The notes under the pieces: model-generated
The model's input: the letters and a program-made list of their open reading frames with translations, nothing else
Told to the model about the DNA's origin: nothing
Databases searched by the model: none
Assembly: GCA_022822245.1 (NCBI GenBank)
Contig: JAJECB010000374.1
Location: 1 to 16,678, forward strand
DNA from: Gammaproteobacteria bacterium
GTDB taxonomy: Bacteria > Pseudomonadota > Gammaproteobacteria > HK1
Direction: 5' to 3'
Length of the DNA stretch: 16,678 nucleotides
Program-made: the position numbers and the translations under genes
In this document: one piece after another, positions 7,000 to 14,385 of the stretch
Position numbering within the stretch: the stretch's first letter is position 1
Layout: every line of letters starts with the position of its first letter

Positions 7000-7981
7000 G
7001 TCCACGGTACCGATCCTCGACCTGACACCGATTCGCCGCGGCGACGCGAGGGCGCGAGGCACTCTCGCGCGCCGAATCGACGAGGCGCTTCGCGAGATCG
7101 GATTCTTCGTCGCCGTCGGGCATGGCGTTCCCGGGTCCGAGACCGAAGAGACCATCGCGGTCGCCAGGCGTTTCTTCGATCTCCCCATCGAGGAGAAGAG
7201 CAGGGTCGCGAACCGCGGGACTCCGTTCCGCGGCTACGTCGGATACGGCAACGAGAACCTCTCCTTCACCGAGGACGAGGCGACGCCGCCCGACTGGAAG
7301 GAGTTCTTCACGATGGGACGCCCGGATCTGGCGGATCCCTACTTCCGCCGCCCGGACCTCGCGGCCACCTTCAAGCCGAACGTGTGGCCCGAATCGGCCC
7401 CGGGGTTTCGCGAAGCGATGGAGCGCCACTACCGCTCGATGGAGGGACTCACGGCTCTCGTCATGCGTGGCCTCGCGACCGCCCTCGGGCTCGACGAGGG
7501 GTACTTCCGCGACAAGCTGGACCGCCACGACAGCACGTTCCGGGCCGCGAACTACCCGGACCAGGAACGGGCGCCGGCGCCGGGGCAGCTACGCGCCGGC
7601 GCTCACACGGACTACGGCGCCATCACGTTGCTGGCGAGCGAGGATGCGCCGGGCGGACTCCAGGTCCGAACCCGCGCGGGCGCCTGGGTGGATGCGCCGG
7701 TGGTGTCCGGCGGGTTCGTCGTCAACATCGGCGATCTCATGATGACCTGGACCAATGATCGGTGGCTGTCGAACCTCCATCGCGTCGTCAACCCGCCGCC
7801 GGACGCCGCCGGCTCGACGCGCCGCCTTTCGCTGGTGCACTTCGTCAACTGCAATCCGGACGCGCGCATCGAGTGTCTTCCCACCTGCACGGGGCCGGGC
7901 AACCCCGCGCGCCACCCACCGATCACGGCCGGCGAGCATCGGCGGATGAAGATCGTGAAATCGGTGAGTCTCTCGCGCTAG
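6998..7981 (+). CDS. Isopenicillin-N-synthase-like 2-oxoglutarate/Fe(II) oxygenase
   Basis: A 327-residue soluble oxygenase with the N-terminal DIOX_N and C-terminal 2OG-FeII_Oxy domains. It opens STVPILDLTPI, followed by ALREIGFFVAVGHGVP, the standard start of the family. The iron site is H203-T-D205 in AHTDYGAIT and H261 in NLHRVVNPP; R276-L-S278 matches the R-x-S motif that binds 2-oxoglutarate. Bacterial members hydroxylate or desaturate diverse small molecules, so the substrate cannot be named; true isopenicillin N synthase is unlikely without other beta-lactam genes. ATG 6998 is chosen because the family homology begins right after it, although no Shine-Dalgarno is visible; the frame is open back to a GTG at 6935. 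Its stop codon overlaps the stop of the deacylase gene on the other strand. Confidence 0.87.
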   Translation: MSTVPILDLTPIRRGDARARGTLARRIDEALREIGFFVAVGHGVPGSETEETIAVARRFFDLPIEEKSRVANRGTPFRGYVGYGNENLSFTEDEATPPDWKEFFTMGRPDLADPYFRRPDLAATFKPNVWPESAPGFREAMERHYRSMEGLTALVMRGLATALGLDEGYFRDKLDRHDSTFRAANYPDQERAPAPGQLRAGAHTDYGAITLLASEDAPGGLQVRTRAGAWVDAPVVSGGFVVNIGDLMMTWTNDRWLSNLHRVVNPPPDAAGSTRRLSLVHFVNCNPDARIECLPTCTGPGNPARHPPITAGEHRRMKIVKSVSLSR

Positions 7982-9426
7982 CCTCGCCGCAGCACCCGGC
8001 CCGGGCGGGCGCCCGTCGAGCGCTCCCCGTCCCAGACCGCCTCACCGTTCGCCATCACGAGATGAACGCCCGCGGCCGGTCGTATCGGGTCCTCGTAGGT
8101 CGCGCGGTCGATGATCGCGGCGGGATCGAAGATGACGATATCGGCGGCCGCGGCCGGGCGCACCACGCCCCGATCCGGGAAGCCGAAACGGGCGGCGGGG
8201 AGGCCCGTCATCTTGTGGACCGCGGTCTCGATCGGGAACAGGCCGATCTCGCGCGCATAGTGTCCGAGCACTCGAGGGAAGGTGCCCCAGAGCCGCGGGT
8301 GGGGCTTCTCGTCATGGGGGCTCCCGTCCGAGCCGATCATCGAGTGGGGGTAGGCGAGGACCCGGCGCACATCCTCCTCGTCCATCATGAAGTAGACCGC
8401 GCCGGCCGGCTGCAGCCGGTCGGCGGCCGCGAACCTGTCGACGCTCCACTCGGACGCGAGCGCATCGAGCTCGCGTCCGGCCGCCTCCGGGCAAGGCTCG
8501 GACCAGGTGATGAGGACGCGCGCGGAGTCTTCGATGAGGGCGGGGAGGAGCACCGACGAGCCCGCCGTGTAGGGATAGACGTCGAGACCCACCTCCTGAT
8601 TCCGGCGCGCACCGTCGATCCTGCGAAGCGTGTCCCGGGTGCGGCCGAAGTTCTTCGGGCCCGCGCACTTGTGGTGCGACACGACCACCGGGAGCTTCGC
8701 GCGCGAACCGATCTCGAACGTCTCGTCGAGAGAGTCGAGCACGTGGTCGTGCTCGTCGCGCATGTGGGTGGTGTACAGGCCCCCCGCGCGTGCGGCAACC
8801 TCGGCGAGCGCCACCACTTCGTCGGTCGGCGCCGCGCGGTTCGGAGGGTAGAAGAGACCCGTCGAGAACCCGATCGCGCCGGCCGCCATGCCCTCCGCGA
8901 GCTGCCCCTGCATCGCCGCGATCTCGGCATCCGTCGCGGGCCGGTCGAGGTCGTCCATCACGCCGGTCCGAAGGGTCGCGTGACCGATCAGCACGGCCGA
9001 GTTGATCGCGGCGGGAGCCCGCTCCAGCTCGCCCACGTAGGACTCCACGGTCGGAAATCGCCACCACTCCGGTCCGCCGAAGAGGTTGAGGGGCGGAGGC
9101 GTGGGACGACCGGGGCGGAGTGGCGCGAGGCTGGACCCGCAGTTTCCGATGACGACGGTGGTCACCCCCTGGCTCGCCTTGAACGCCATGTCGGGATCCG
9201 ACAGGAGCGCGCGGTCGTCGTGGGTGTGGGCGTCGATGAAGCCGGGGGCAACCGCCTTCCCGCCCGCGTCGATCTCGCGCTCCGCCGCGACCCCGCCAAG
9301 GTCGCCGACGGCGGCGATGCGGTCGCCGGAAATGGCAACGTCGGCGGCGCGCGGCGGCGCGCCGGTGCCGTCAATCAACACGCCGTTGCGGATGACGATA
9401 TCGCAGCGTCCCGGCCCTTCGCTCAT
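7978..9426 (-). CDS. N-acyl-D-amino-acid deacylase (D-aminoacylase family)
   Basis: A 482-residue amidohydrolase-superfamily enzyme predicted to split an N-acyl-D-amino acid, or a similar amide, into an acid and a D-amino acid. Visible features are the opening beta domain IVIRNGVLIDGTG, the metal motif H67-T-H69 in GFIDAHTHDD, C96 in VVIGNCGSS, H221 in YTTHMRDE, H251 in VSHHK and D367 in GSDGSP. These match, within one residue, the zinc and catalytic residues described for Alcaligenes faecalis D-aminoacylase (Cys96, His220, His250, Asp366). The C-terminus returns to the beta domain (ADIVIFDP, VMANGEAVW). A GGAG-containing sequence precedes the ATG. It is the last gene of the five-gene minus-strand unit, 50 bp after the unknown gene. 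The acyl group and amino acid are unknown. Confidence 0.9.
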   Translation of the reverse strand: MSEGPGRCDIVIRNGVLIDGTGAPPRAADVAISGDRIAAVGDLGGVAAEREIDAGGKAVAPGFIDAHTHDDRALLSDPDMAFKASQGVTTVVIGNCGSSLAPLRPGRPTPPPLNLFGGPEWWRFPTVESYVGELERAPAAINSAVLIGHATLRTGVMDDLDRPATDAEIAAMQGQLAEGMAAGAIGFSTGLFYPPNRAAPTDEVVALAEVAARAGGLYTTHMRDEHDHVLDSLDETFEIGSRAKLPVVVSHHKCAGPKNFGRTRDTLRRIDGARRNQEVGLDVYPYTAGSSVLLPALIEDSARVLITWSEPCPEAAGRELDALASEWSVDRFAAADRLQPAGAVYFMMDEEDVRRVLAYPHSMIGSDGSPHDEKPHPRLWGTFPRVLGHYAREIGLFPIETAVHKMTGLPAARFGFPDRGVVRPAAAADIVIFDPAAIIDRATYEDPIRPAAGVHLVMANGEAVWDGERSTGARPGRVLRRG

Positions 9427-9476
9427 GGGTTGGCTCCTCTCCGGATGGATGATCGGACCGGCGGCCGCTCGCCCGA

Positions 9477-10418
9477 TCAGCGATAGCTCATGCGCAGGGA
9501 CGACTTGCCGCTCAGCTCGGAAAACCGCCCGTTCTCGATCGACGTGATCGGCTCGAACGTGGTGCGCCCGACCAGCTCGCCATCGACATATACCGCGCTC
9601 GCGAGGTAGACGGCCGCTCCGAGCTCCCCCCGCTCGCCGATCGCGGGGTCGGTGGTGGTGACCCGTTCCGCTTTTCCGGCATGATCACAGTGGACGGCGT
9701 TCTCCGAACCCATCCCGATCGGAGTCCCCGCCTCGATGGTCACCCACCCCTTGGGCTCACCCTCCCCGACCATGGCGTCGAGCGCGACCGCCGCCACCAG
9801 CTCGGCCAGCACCGGGTAGGGACGGATCGCGTTGTGCAGCACCGCCACGACCGCCCCGCTCGCTTCGTCCCGGCGGAGCGCGGTCCCGACGTCCGGCCGG
9901 CGCAGGACCCGCTCGGTGTTCCGGCAGTGCGCGCCGCCCTCCATGTCGATGGCGATGAGGCCGCAATCCCCCTCCGGGTTGGCGCCGACCACCTCGTCCA
10001 CGGCCCGCACCGCCGGCTCTCCGCCCACCAGGCGCTCGAGAACCTCCCGGTTCATCGGCTTGCCGTTGACACCGGTGGTCGGAGGGATCCGGTGACCGGT
10101 CACGAGCCCGCCGCGCGGATCCGACGGCACGTATTGCGCGAGTGGCGGCGGTCGATCGGGTCCGCTCGAGATCACCCCGGCGACCCGGGCTCGCGCGAAC
10201 TCCTCCGGCGGCTCGACCCCCGTGGTCTCGCCTTCGGTAAAGAGCGTCGTTGTGCCGCCCCGCTGGGTCTCCGAACGCAGGTCCTCGCCGTTCTCGCCGA
10301 TGGCCACGTAGGTGACGAAGCCTCCAATCGCGCCGGCACCGACCTTCTCGGCCGCGGCCAGCGCGTCGAAGACGGCGCGGCCCGCGTTGGGCCCGCATGC
10401 GCCGATGCCGATGGTCAT
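9477..10418 (-). CDS. Conserved-looking protein of unknown function, 313 residues
   Basis: I do not recognise a characterised family with certainty; it may belong to the uncharacterised DUF6963 group, recalled from memory and not checked. It has no signal peptide or membrane segment, so it should be cytoplasmic. Notable segments are the N-terminal GIGACGPNAG, then AEKVGAGAIGGFVTYVAIGENG (residues 24-44), TQRGGTTTLF (51-60), GDCGLIAIDMEGGAHCRNT (150-168) and GSENAVHCDHAGKAERVTTTDP near the C-terminal third. The glycine-rich strands followed by short acidic turns recall Ntn-type hydrolases and give candidate nucleophiles C8, C152 and C165, but this is speculation from pattern alone. GGAGG lies about seven bases before the ATG. 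It sits 34 bp after the binding-protein gene and 50 bp before the deacylase gene, so it is very likely co-transcribed and works on the same substrate. Confidence 0.75.
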   Translation of the reverse strand: MTIGIGACGPNAGRAVFDALAAAEKVGAGAIGGFVTYVAIGENGEDLRSETQRGGTTTLFTEGETTGVEPPEEFARARVAGVISSGPDRPPPLAQYVPSDPRGGLVTGHRIPPTTGVNGKPMNREVLERLVGGEPAVRAVDEVVGANPEGDCGLIAIDMEGGAHCRNTERVLRRPDVGTALRRDEASGAVVAVLHNAIRPYPVLAELVAAVALDAMVGEGEPKGWVTIEAGTPIGMGSENAVHCDHAGKAERVTTTDPAIGERGELGAAVYLASAVYVDGELVGRTTFEPITSIENGRFSELSGKSSLRMSYR

Positions 10419-10452
10419 CGGCGACCCTCCGGCCCCCTTCCCTCTCCGCGGC

Positions 10453-11598
10453 TCATCCGACGAGCCCTTCGACGTTGTTGAACCGCTGCAGGACGCCGGT
10501 GTCCTTCAGGTACTCGTTCTCGGGGACGAGGGGCGGCAGCAACTGCACCTTGCCCTCCGCGTCGTAGTACTTGTCGACGTTCTCCGGCGTCAGCACGAGC
10601 TGGGGGCACTTGGTGAGCGGGGGCGGCTCGACGCCGTTCAGGACCGCGGTCGCCATCGCGATGAGATACTGACCCCAGTGGGTGGCGAACACCGATCCCT
10701 CGGCGACCCACTGCGGATTGTTGCGAAGCTCGCCGAGCGCCGCGACGGAGCCGCCGAGCCCGGCGACGATGGTGTTGTCCTGCCGCCCGGCCTCGGTGAC
10801 CGCCCGCCATCCCCCGAGGGTCGAATCGTCGTTGACCGAGTAGAGCAGGATGTTACGGTCGTTCGGCAACGTCTGGAGCGCGTTCTTCACCGCCGTGTAG
10901 CTCTCCTCCAGCGCGCCGGCGCCGTCGACCTGGATCCCGGTGTCGCCGATCGCCGTCGTGGTCGCGGTGATCTCCTCGGGCTTGATCTTCGTCATCCCGT
11001 CCATGGTCTCGGCCGCGGTGACGTAGAAGTAGCGCACGCAGTCGTTGACCTCGACGCCGGCCGCCGACGCCTGGATGATGATTGCGGTCGTGTTGGTCCC
11101 GTTCCAACCCTTCGCCTTCGCGATCGGCACGACCACGTTCGCGGTATCGGTGCCGATCTCCTGGTTCACCAGGTTGAACCAGTGACCGCCGGGAATGGGA
11201 ACGTTGATCGCGATGAACGGGATCCCCGCATCGTCGAAGATGCGGCGCAGCGCCTGCCCGATTCCCTCCACGCCGTTGTACTCGAGGATGAGGTCGGGCC
11301 GGTCCTGAACCATCAGGCGCGCGTTGGCGAGCGTCTTCTCGCTGTCGAACTCGTTGTTGTAGCGCCTGAGCTCGTACCCCATCAGCTCGGCCGCGCTCTC
11401 GATTCCGTTGCCGAGCTGCACGAAGAGCTCGCCCTTCTCGAAGACGTTGGCAAAGCTGATCCGGAATGGATCCGCCGCGCCGGCACGCCGGCTCCCGCCG
11501 GCCAGCAGCGCGGTGGCCACCGGGACGGTCAGCCCGAGGGCGGTCAGGCGCGTGAGCGCCTCGCGCCGGGTGATGTGTCGCTTGCCCTGGTTCTTCAT
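10453..11598 (-). CDS. Sugar-type ABC substrate-binding protein with Tat-like signal
   Basis: A 381-residue periplasmic binding protein of the RbsB/type I fold (Peripla_BP_4-like) and ligand receptor for the permease and ATPase transcribed just before it. The N-terminus ITRREALTRL followed by a hydrophobic stretch and AGA near residue 41 looks like a twin-arginine signal, implying export in folded form. Mature segments FRISFANVFEKGELFVQLGNG, DLILEYNG, GIPFIAINVP and NILLYSVNDDSTLGGWRAV follow the order seen in this fold, with the NDD loop usual for sugar or polyol binding. The sequence AAAGGAA just before the ATG is a good ribosome site. The ligand is unknown; the neighbouring deacylase hints at an amide or amino-acid derivative instead of a plain sugar. 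Confidence 0.85.
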   Translation of the reverse strand: MKNQGKRHITRREALTRLTALGLTVPVATALLAGGSRRAGAADPFRISFANVFEKGELFVQLGNGIESAAELMGYELRRYNNEFDSEKTLANARLMVQDRPDLILEYNGVEGIGQALRRIFDDAGIPFIAINVPIPGGHWFNLVNQEIGTDTANVVVPIAKAKGWNGTNTTAIIIQASAAGVEVNDCVRYFYVTAAETMDGMTKIKPEEITATTTAIGDTGIQVDGAGALEESYTAVKNALQTLPNDRNILLYSVNDDSTLGGWRAVTEAGRQDNTIVAGLGGSVAALGELRNNPQWVAEGSVFATHWGQYLIAMATAVLNGVEPPPLTKCPQLVLTPENVDKYYDAEGKVQLLPPLVPENEYLKDTGVLQRFNNVEGLVG

Positions 11599-11647
11599 TT
11601 CCTTTCTCCCTTTCTGGGGCGGGGGCGTGCTCCGGAAACTTCCCGCG

Positions 11648-12616
11648 CTAGCCCGACAGGACCGCCCGCAGTCGTCCGAAACCCACTGCGAGCAGCAGAA
11701 TAACGCCGGTCGCGATCTGTTGATAGAAGGCGGGCACCATCAGCAACGCCATGCCGTTGGCGATGGTGCCGAGCACGAGCACTCCGAGGAGGGTGCCGCC
11801 GACCCCCCCGACTCCGCCGAACAGGGCCGCCCCGCCGAGGATGACCGAAGCGATGGAAGTCAACGCCGCGTCCGCGCCCACCGTGGCGGACCCGGCGAGA
11901 AGCTGGCTCGACACCACCACTCCGGCGAATGCGGCGAGCCCGGCGCACGTCGCGTAGATCGCGATCGTGATCTCGTCGACGCGAAGCCCGGCCAGGCGGC
12001 TCGCCTCGCGGTTTCCGCCGATCGCGTAGATCCGGCGCCCGATCACCGTGAAGCGCATCGCGAACCAGATGACGAGGCTGAGGCCGATCAGGGTGACCAC
12101 GTAGTAGGGGATCCGGCCCCAGGTGCGCTCGGCGAGCACGCCCGCATCGATGTTCTTCATCGGAATCGTCACCCCGTTCGAGAGCGCGAAGGCGAGACCC
12201 GCGGCGATCGAAAGGGTCCCGAGAGTAGCGATCAGGGGATTGATTCCCACCTTCGTCACGATGAGCCCGTTGCCGATTCCGACCGCCACTCCGACGAGAA
12301 CGGCGAGCAGCATCGCGGCCGGGGTCGCCATCTCCGCGTTGCTGAAGATGACGAACGTGACCGCGCCGAGCGGGACCACCCCGCTCACGGAGAGATCGAA
12401 GCCCCCCGACACGATTGCGAGGGTCTGACCGAGCGCGACGATCCCGATGACCGTGACGTTGGTCAGGATATTGAGCGCGTTCGAATAGCTGAAGAAGTAG
12501 TCCGAGGTGAGGGTAAAGAAGACCACCACCGCAATGTAGAACGCGCCGATCCCGAAGAACTGCGCGCGCGTCGAATGCCAGCGGCTCGTGACCGACTCCG
12601 AATCGCTCGTCCTCAA
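11648..12616 (-). CDS. RbsC-type ABC permease
   Basis: A 322-residue inner-membrane permease of the branched-chain amino acid/ribose (BPD_transp_2) family, presumably a homodimer in the importer. Hydrophobic segments cover most of the chain from about residue 20 to the end. Family signatures are IVSGGFDLSVSGVVPLGAV, VTKVGINPLIATLGTLSIAAG, the cytoplasmic loop AIGGNREASRLAGLRVDE that contacts the ATPase, and SVILGGAALFGGVGG near the C-terminus. The start is TTG at 12616, supported by GGGAGAG five bases before it; no in-frame ATG lies close by. It is 75 bp after the ATPase gene and 49 bp before the binding-protein gene, so the three should share a transcript. Confidence 0.9.
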   Translation of the reverse strand: MRTSDSESVTSRWHSTRAQFFGIGAFYIAVVVFFTLTSDYFFSYSNALNILTNVTVIGIVALGQTLAIVSGGFDLSVSGVVPLGAVTFVIFSNAEMATPAAMLLAVLVGVAVGIGNGLIVTKVGINPLIATLGTLSIAAGLAFALSNGVTIPMKNIDAGVLAERTWGRIPYYVVTLIGLSLVIWFAMRFTVIGRRIYAIGGNREASRLAGLRVDEITIAIYATCAGLAAFAGVVVSSQLLAGSATVGADAALTSIASVILGGAALFGGVGGVGGTLLGVLVLGTIANGMALLMVPAFYQQIATGVILLLAVGFGRLRAVLSG

Positions 12617-12691
12617 CGGTGCTCTCCCGTCGCTTCCGGCACCTTCCTCCCCTCTTCCGCGGGCGACTCGCCCTCCTTCCCGCCGCCCCGA

Positions 12692-13492
12692 TCAGTGAAG
12701 CTGCGCGAGGTCCTCCTCCGTACCTTCCTCCGGCAGTTTCCCGAGAATGATCATCCCGAGGACCTGATCCTTGGTGACCTCGGCGGTTCGGCGCGTCCCC
12801 ACCTGCCGTCCGTTCGCCATGACGGTGATCCGATCGGACATGTCGAACACGTCGTGGATGTCGTGACTGATCACGAGCATCGCGATCCCCTCGGACTTGA
12901 GGCGCAGGACGAGTTCCTTGAACGCTCGGGTCTCGCGCTGGCCGAGGGCCGCGGTCGGCTCGTCCATGATGAGGACCCTCGCGTTGAAGTACACGGCGCG
13001 CGCGATGGCGATGGACTGGCGCTGGCCGCCCGAGAGGCTGAGCACCGGGTCCTTCAGGGACACGAAACTCGGGTTGATCCGGTTGATGACGCCGCGGGCC
13101 GCACGCTCCATGGCGCCGTTGTCGAGCGTTCCGTACCGAGTATGGATCTCGCGCCCGATGAAGAAGTTCGCCACCGCGTCCAGGTTGTCGTGCAGGGCGA
13201 GGTCCTGGTAGATGGTCTCGATGCCGTGGCGCTTGGCATCGCGGGGGTTGCCGATGCTGACCCGGTTCCCGTTGACCAGGATCGCCCCGCCATCCATCTG
13301 GTACGCCCCGGAGAGAATCTTGATGAGCGTCGACTTGCCGGCGCCGTTGTGCCCCACGATGCCGACCACCTCGCCCGGCATGACCGAGATCGAGACGCCT
13401 TCCACGGCATGAATGCCGCCGAAGGACTTGTGGATATCCCTCATCTCGACGAGCGGGGTGCCGCCCCCCACATCCGGTTCAACGCTCCACAC
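12692..13492 (-). CDS. Sugar-type ABC ATPase, single nucleotide-binding domain
   Basis: A 266-residue ATP-binding subunit, first gene of the five-gene unit. Motifs: Walker A GHNGAGKS (47-54), Q-loop Q96 in ETIYQDLAL, signature LSGGQRQ (153-159), Walker B VLIMDEP (173-179) and H-loop H210 in [11 protein letters not shown]. The [12 protein letters not shown] stretch after Walker B is characteristic of the ribose/xylose/fructose class. Classic RbsA proteins of about 500 residues carry two such domains, whereas this one has only one, as in rhizobial FrcA, so two copies should pair. The start is taken as GTG 13492; ATG at residue 17 is possible, since homology begins near [12 protein letters not shown], and no start has a clear Shine-Dalgarno sequence. 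The 92-bp gap upstream, after the glutathione transferase gene, may hold the unit's promoter. Confidence 0.9.
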   Translation of the reverse strand: MWSVEPDVGGGTPLVEMRDIHKSFGGIHAVEGVSISVMPGEVVGIVGHNGAGKSTLIKILSGAYQMDGGAILVNGNRVSIGNPRDAKRHGIETIYQDLALHDNLDAVANFFIGREIHTRYGTLDNGAMERAARGVINRINPSFVSLKDPVLSLSGGQRQSIAIARAVYFNARVLIMDEPTAALGQRETRAFKELVLRLKSEGIAMLVISHDIHDVFDMSDRITVMANGRQVGTRRTAEVTKDQVLGMIILGKLPEEGTEEDLAQLH

Positions 13493-13584
13493 GGGCCGGG
13501 ATTTCCCTCGTCACGGACGCTGCCGGCCGGACTTTCCGAGCCCGACCGCATAACACCGCCAGGGCACGGAAGCGGACCGGATGA

Positions 13585-14277
13585 TCACGCCGGGCTCTCG
13601 GTGCCGGTCTGGCTGAAGAGGATCCGGCGCTCCTCCTCGCTCGGCGGCTCCGTCCGCCGCCATTCCTTTCCGACGTCGACACCTCGGCGGGCGGCGGGGC
13701 GCGCCTTCATCGCCTCGTGCCAACGCACCACGTTCGGATAGGCATCGAGGGACTGCCCGAACATCTTGTACGGAAGAAGCCACGGCCACGTCGCCATGTC
13801 GGCGATGGAGTAGTCCCCGGCGAGAAACTCGCGGTCGGCGAGGCGGCGGTCCATGACCCCGATGAGCCGGTCGTACTCCTTGGCGTACCGGTCGTGGGCA
13901 TAGGCGTTCGGCTCGGGGGCGTAGTTCACGAAGTGGCTGAGCTGGCCGGCCATCGGCCCGAAGCCGCCCACCTGCCAGTAGAGCCACTGGAGGACCTCGA
14001 AGCGCGCATTCGCCTCGCGCGGCAGGAACCGGCCCGACTTCTCCGCAAGGTAGGTGAGGATCGCCCCCGACTCGAAGATCGCGATGCGTCCCTCCGGCCC
14101 TTCCGGATCGACGATCGCCGGCATCCGGTTGTTCGGACTGATCGCGAGAAACTCGGGCTCGAACTGGTCACCCTGCCCGATGTTGACCGGCACGACCCGG
14201 TAGGGGAGACCACACTCCTCCAGCATGATGGAGATCTTCCAGCCGTTGGGGGTGGGCCAGTAGTAGAGGTCGATCAC
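13585..14277 (-). CDS. yfcG: Glutathione transferase, YfcG/Nu class
   Basis: A 230-residue cytoplasmic glutathione S-transferase. The start MIDLYYWPTPNGWKI, the stretch PEFLAISPNNRMPAIVD (41-57) and FESGAILTYLAEKSGRFLP (68-86) are close to E. coli YfcG, whose Thr9 and Asn11 at the glutathione site are both kept here (T9, N11). P53 is the conserved cis-proline and E69-S70 the glutathione-binding pair. The C-terminal helical domain includes LQWLYWQVGGFGPM and DYSIADMATWPW. YfcG has disulfide reductase and organic peroxide activity, which is the likely role. The start codon is GTG at 14277 with GGAGAG upstream. It lies between an ABC exporter and an importer unit; no functional link is evident from the sequence. 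Confidence 0.9.
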   Translation of the reverse strand: MIDLYYWPTPNGWKISIMLEECGLPYRVVPVNIGQGDQFEPEFLAISPNNRMPAIVDPEGPEGRIAIFESGAILTYLAEKSGRFLPREANARFEVLQWLYWQVGGFGPMAGQLSHFVNYAPEPNAYAHDRYAKEYDRLIGVMDRRLADREFLAGDYSIADMATWPWLLPYKMFGQSLDAYPNVVRWHEAMKARPAARRGVDVGKEWRRTEPPSEEERRILFSQTGTESPA

Positions 14278-14327
14278 CGCTTCTCTCCGCCGGTTTCACG
14301 GGACAGCGCGGGAGTGTAGCCCGCATC

Positions 14328-14382
14328 GCCCCCGGACTTCCCGACCGGGGCGGGCATGCATCCGCGTCCGGCCGCGCGGACG
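14328..14382 (-). terminator. Two hairpins after the ABC exporter gene
   Basis: Four bases after the exporter stop, CGTCCG and CGGACG (14365-14370 with 14377-14382) form a 6-bp GC stem with a 6-base loop. A second stem pairs 14328-14335 (GCCCCCGG) with 14345-14351 (CCGGGGC), with one bulged base. Neither is followed by a T-run. Together they fit a transcription stop or mRNA end between the exporter and glutathione transferase genes. Confidence 0.35.
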
Positions 14383-14385
14383 AGA

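Noticed and set aside
6998..7981. True isopenicillin N synthase with a beta-lactam cluster
   Set aside because: The family match is general to 2-oxoglutarate oxygenases, and no peptide synthetase or other beta-lactam gene is present.
9451..9478. GATCGG and CCGATC dyad between the unknown gene and the deacylase gene
   Set aside because: The arms are only 6 bp with a 16-base spacer and overlap a stop codon, so it is too weak to call at this base composition.
11408..13741. A 777-codon plus-strand open frame, with other long antisense frames at 7762-9486 and 5208-6842
   Set aside because: They lie opposite genes with clear family motifs, and their Arg-, Gly- and Asp-rich translations are typical of antisense frames in GC-rich DNA.
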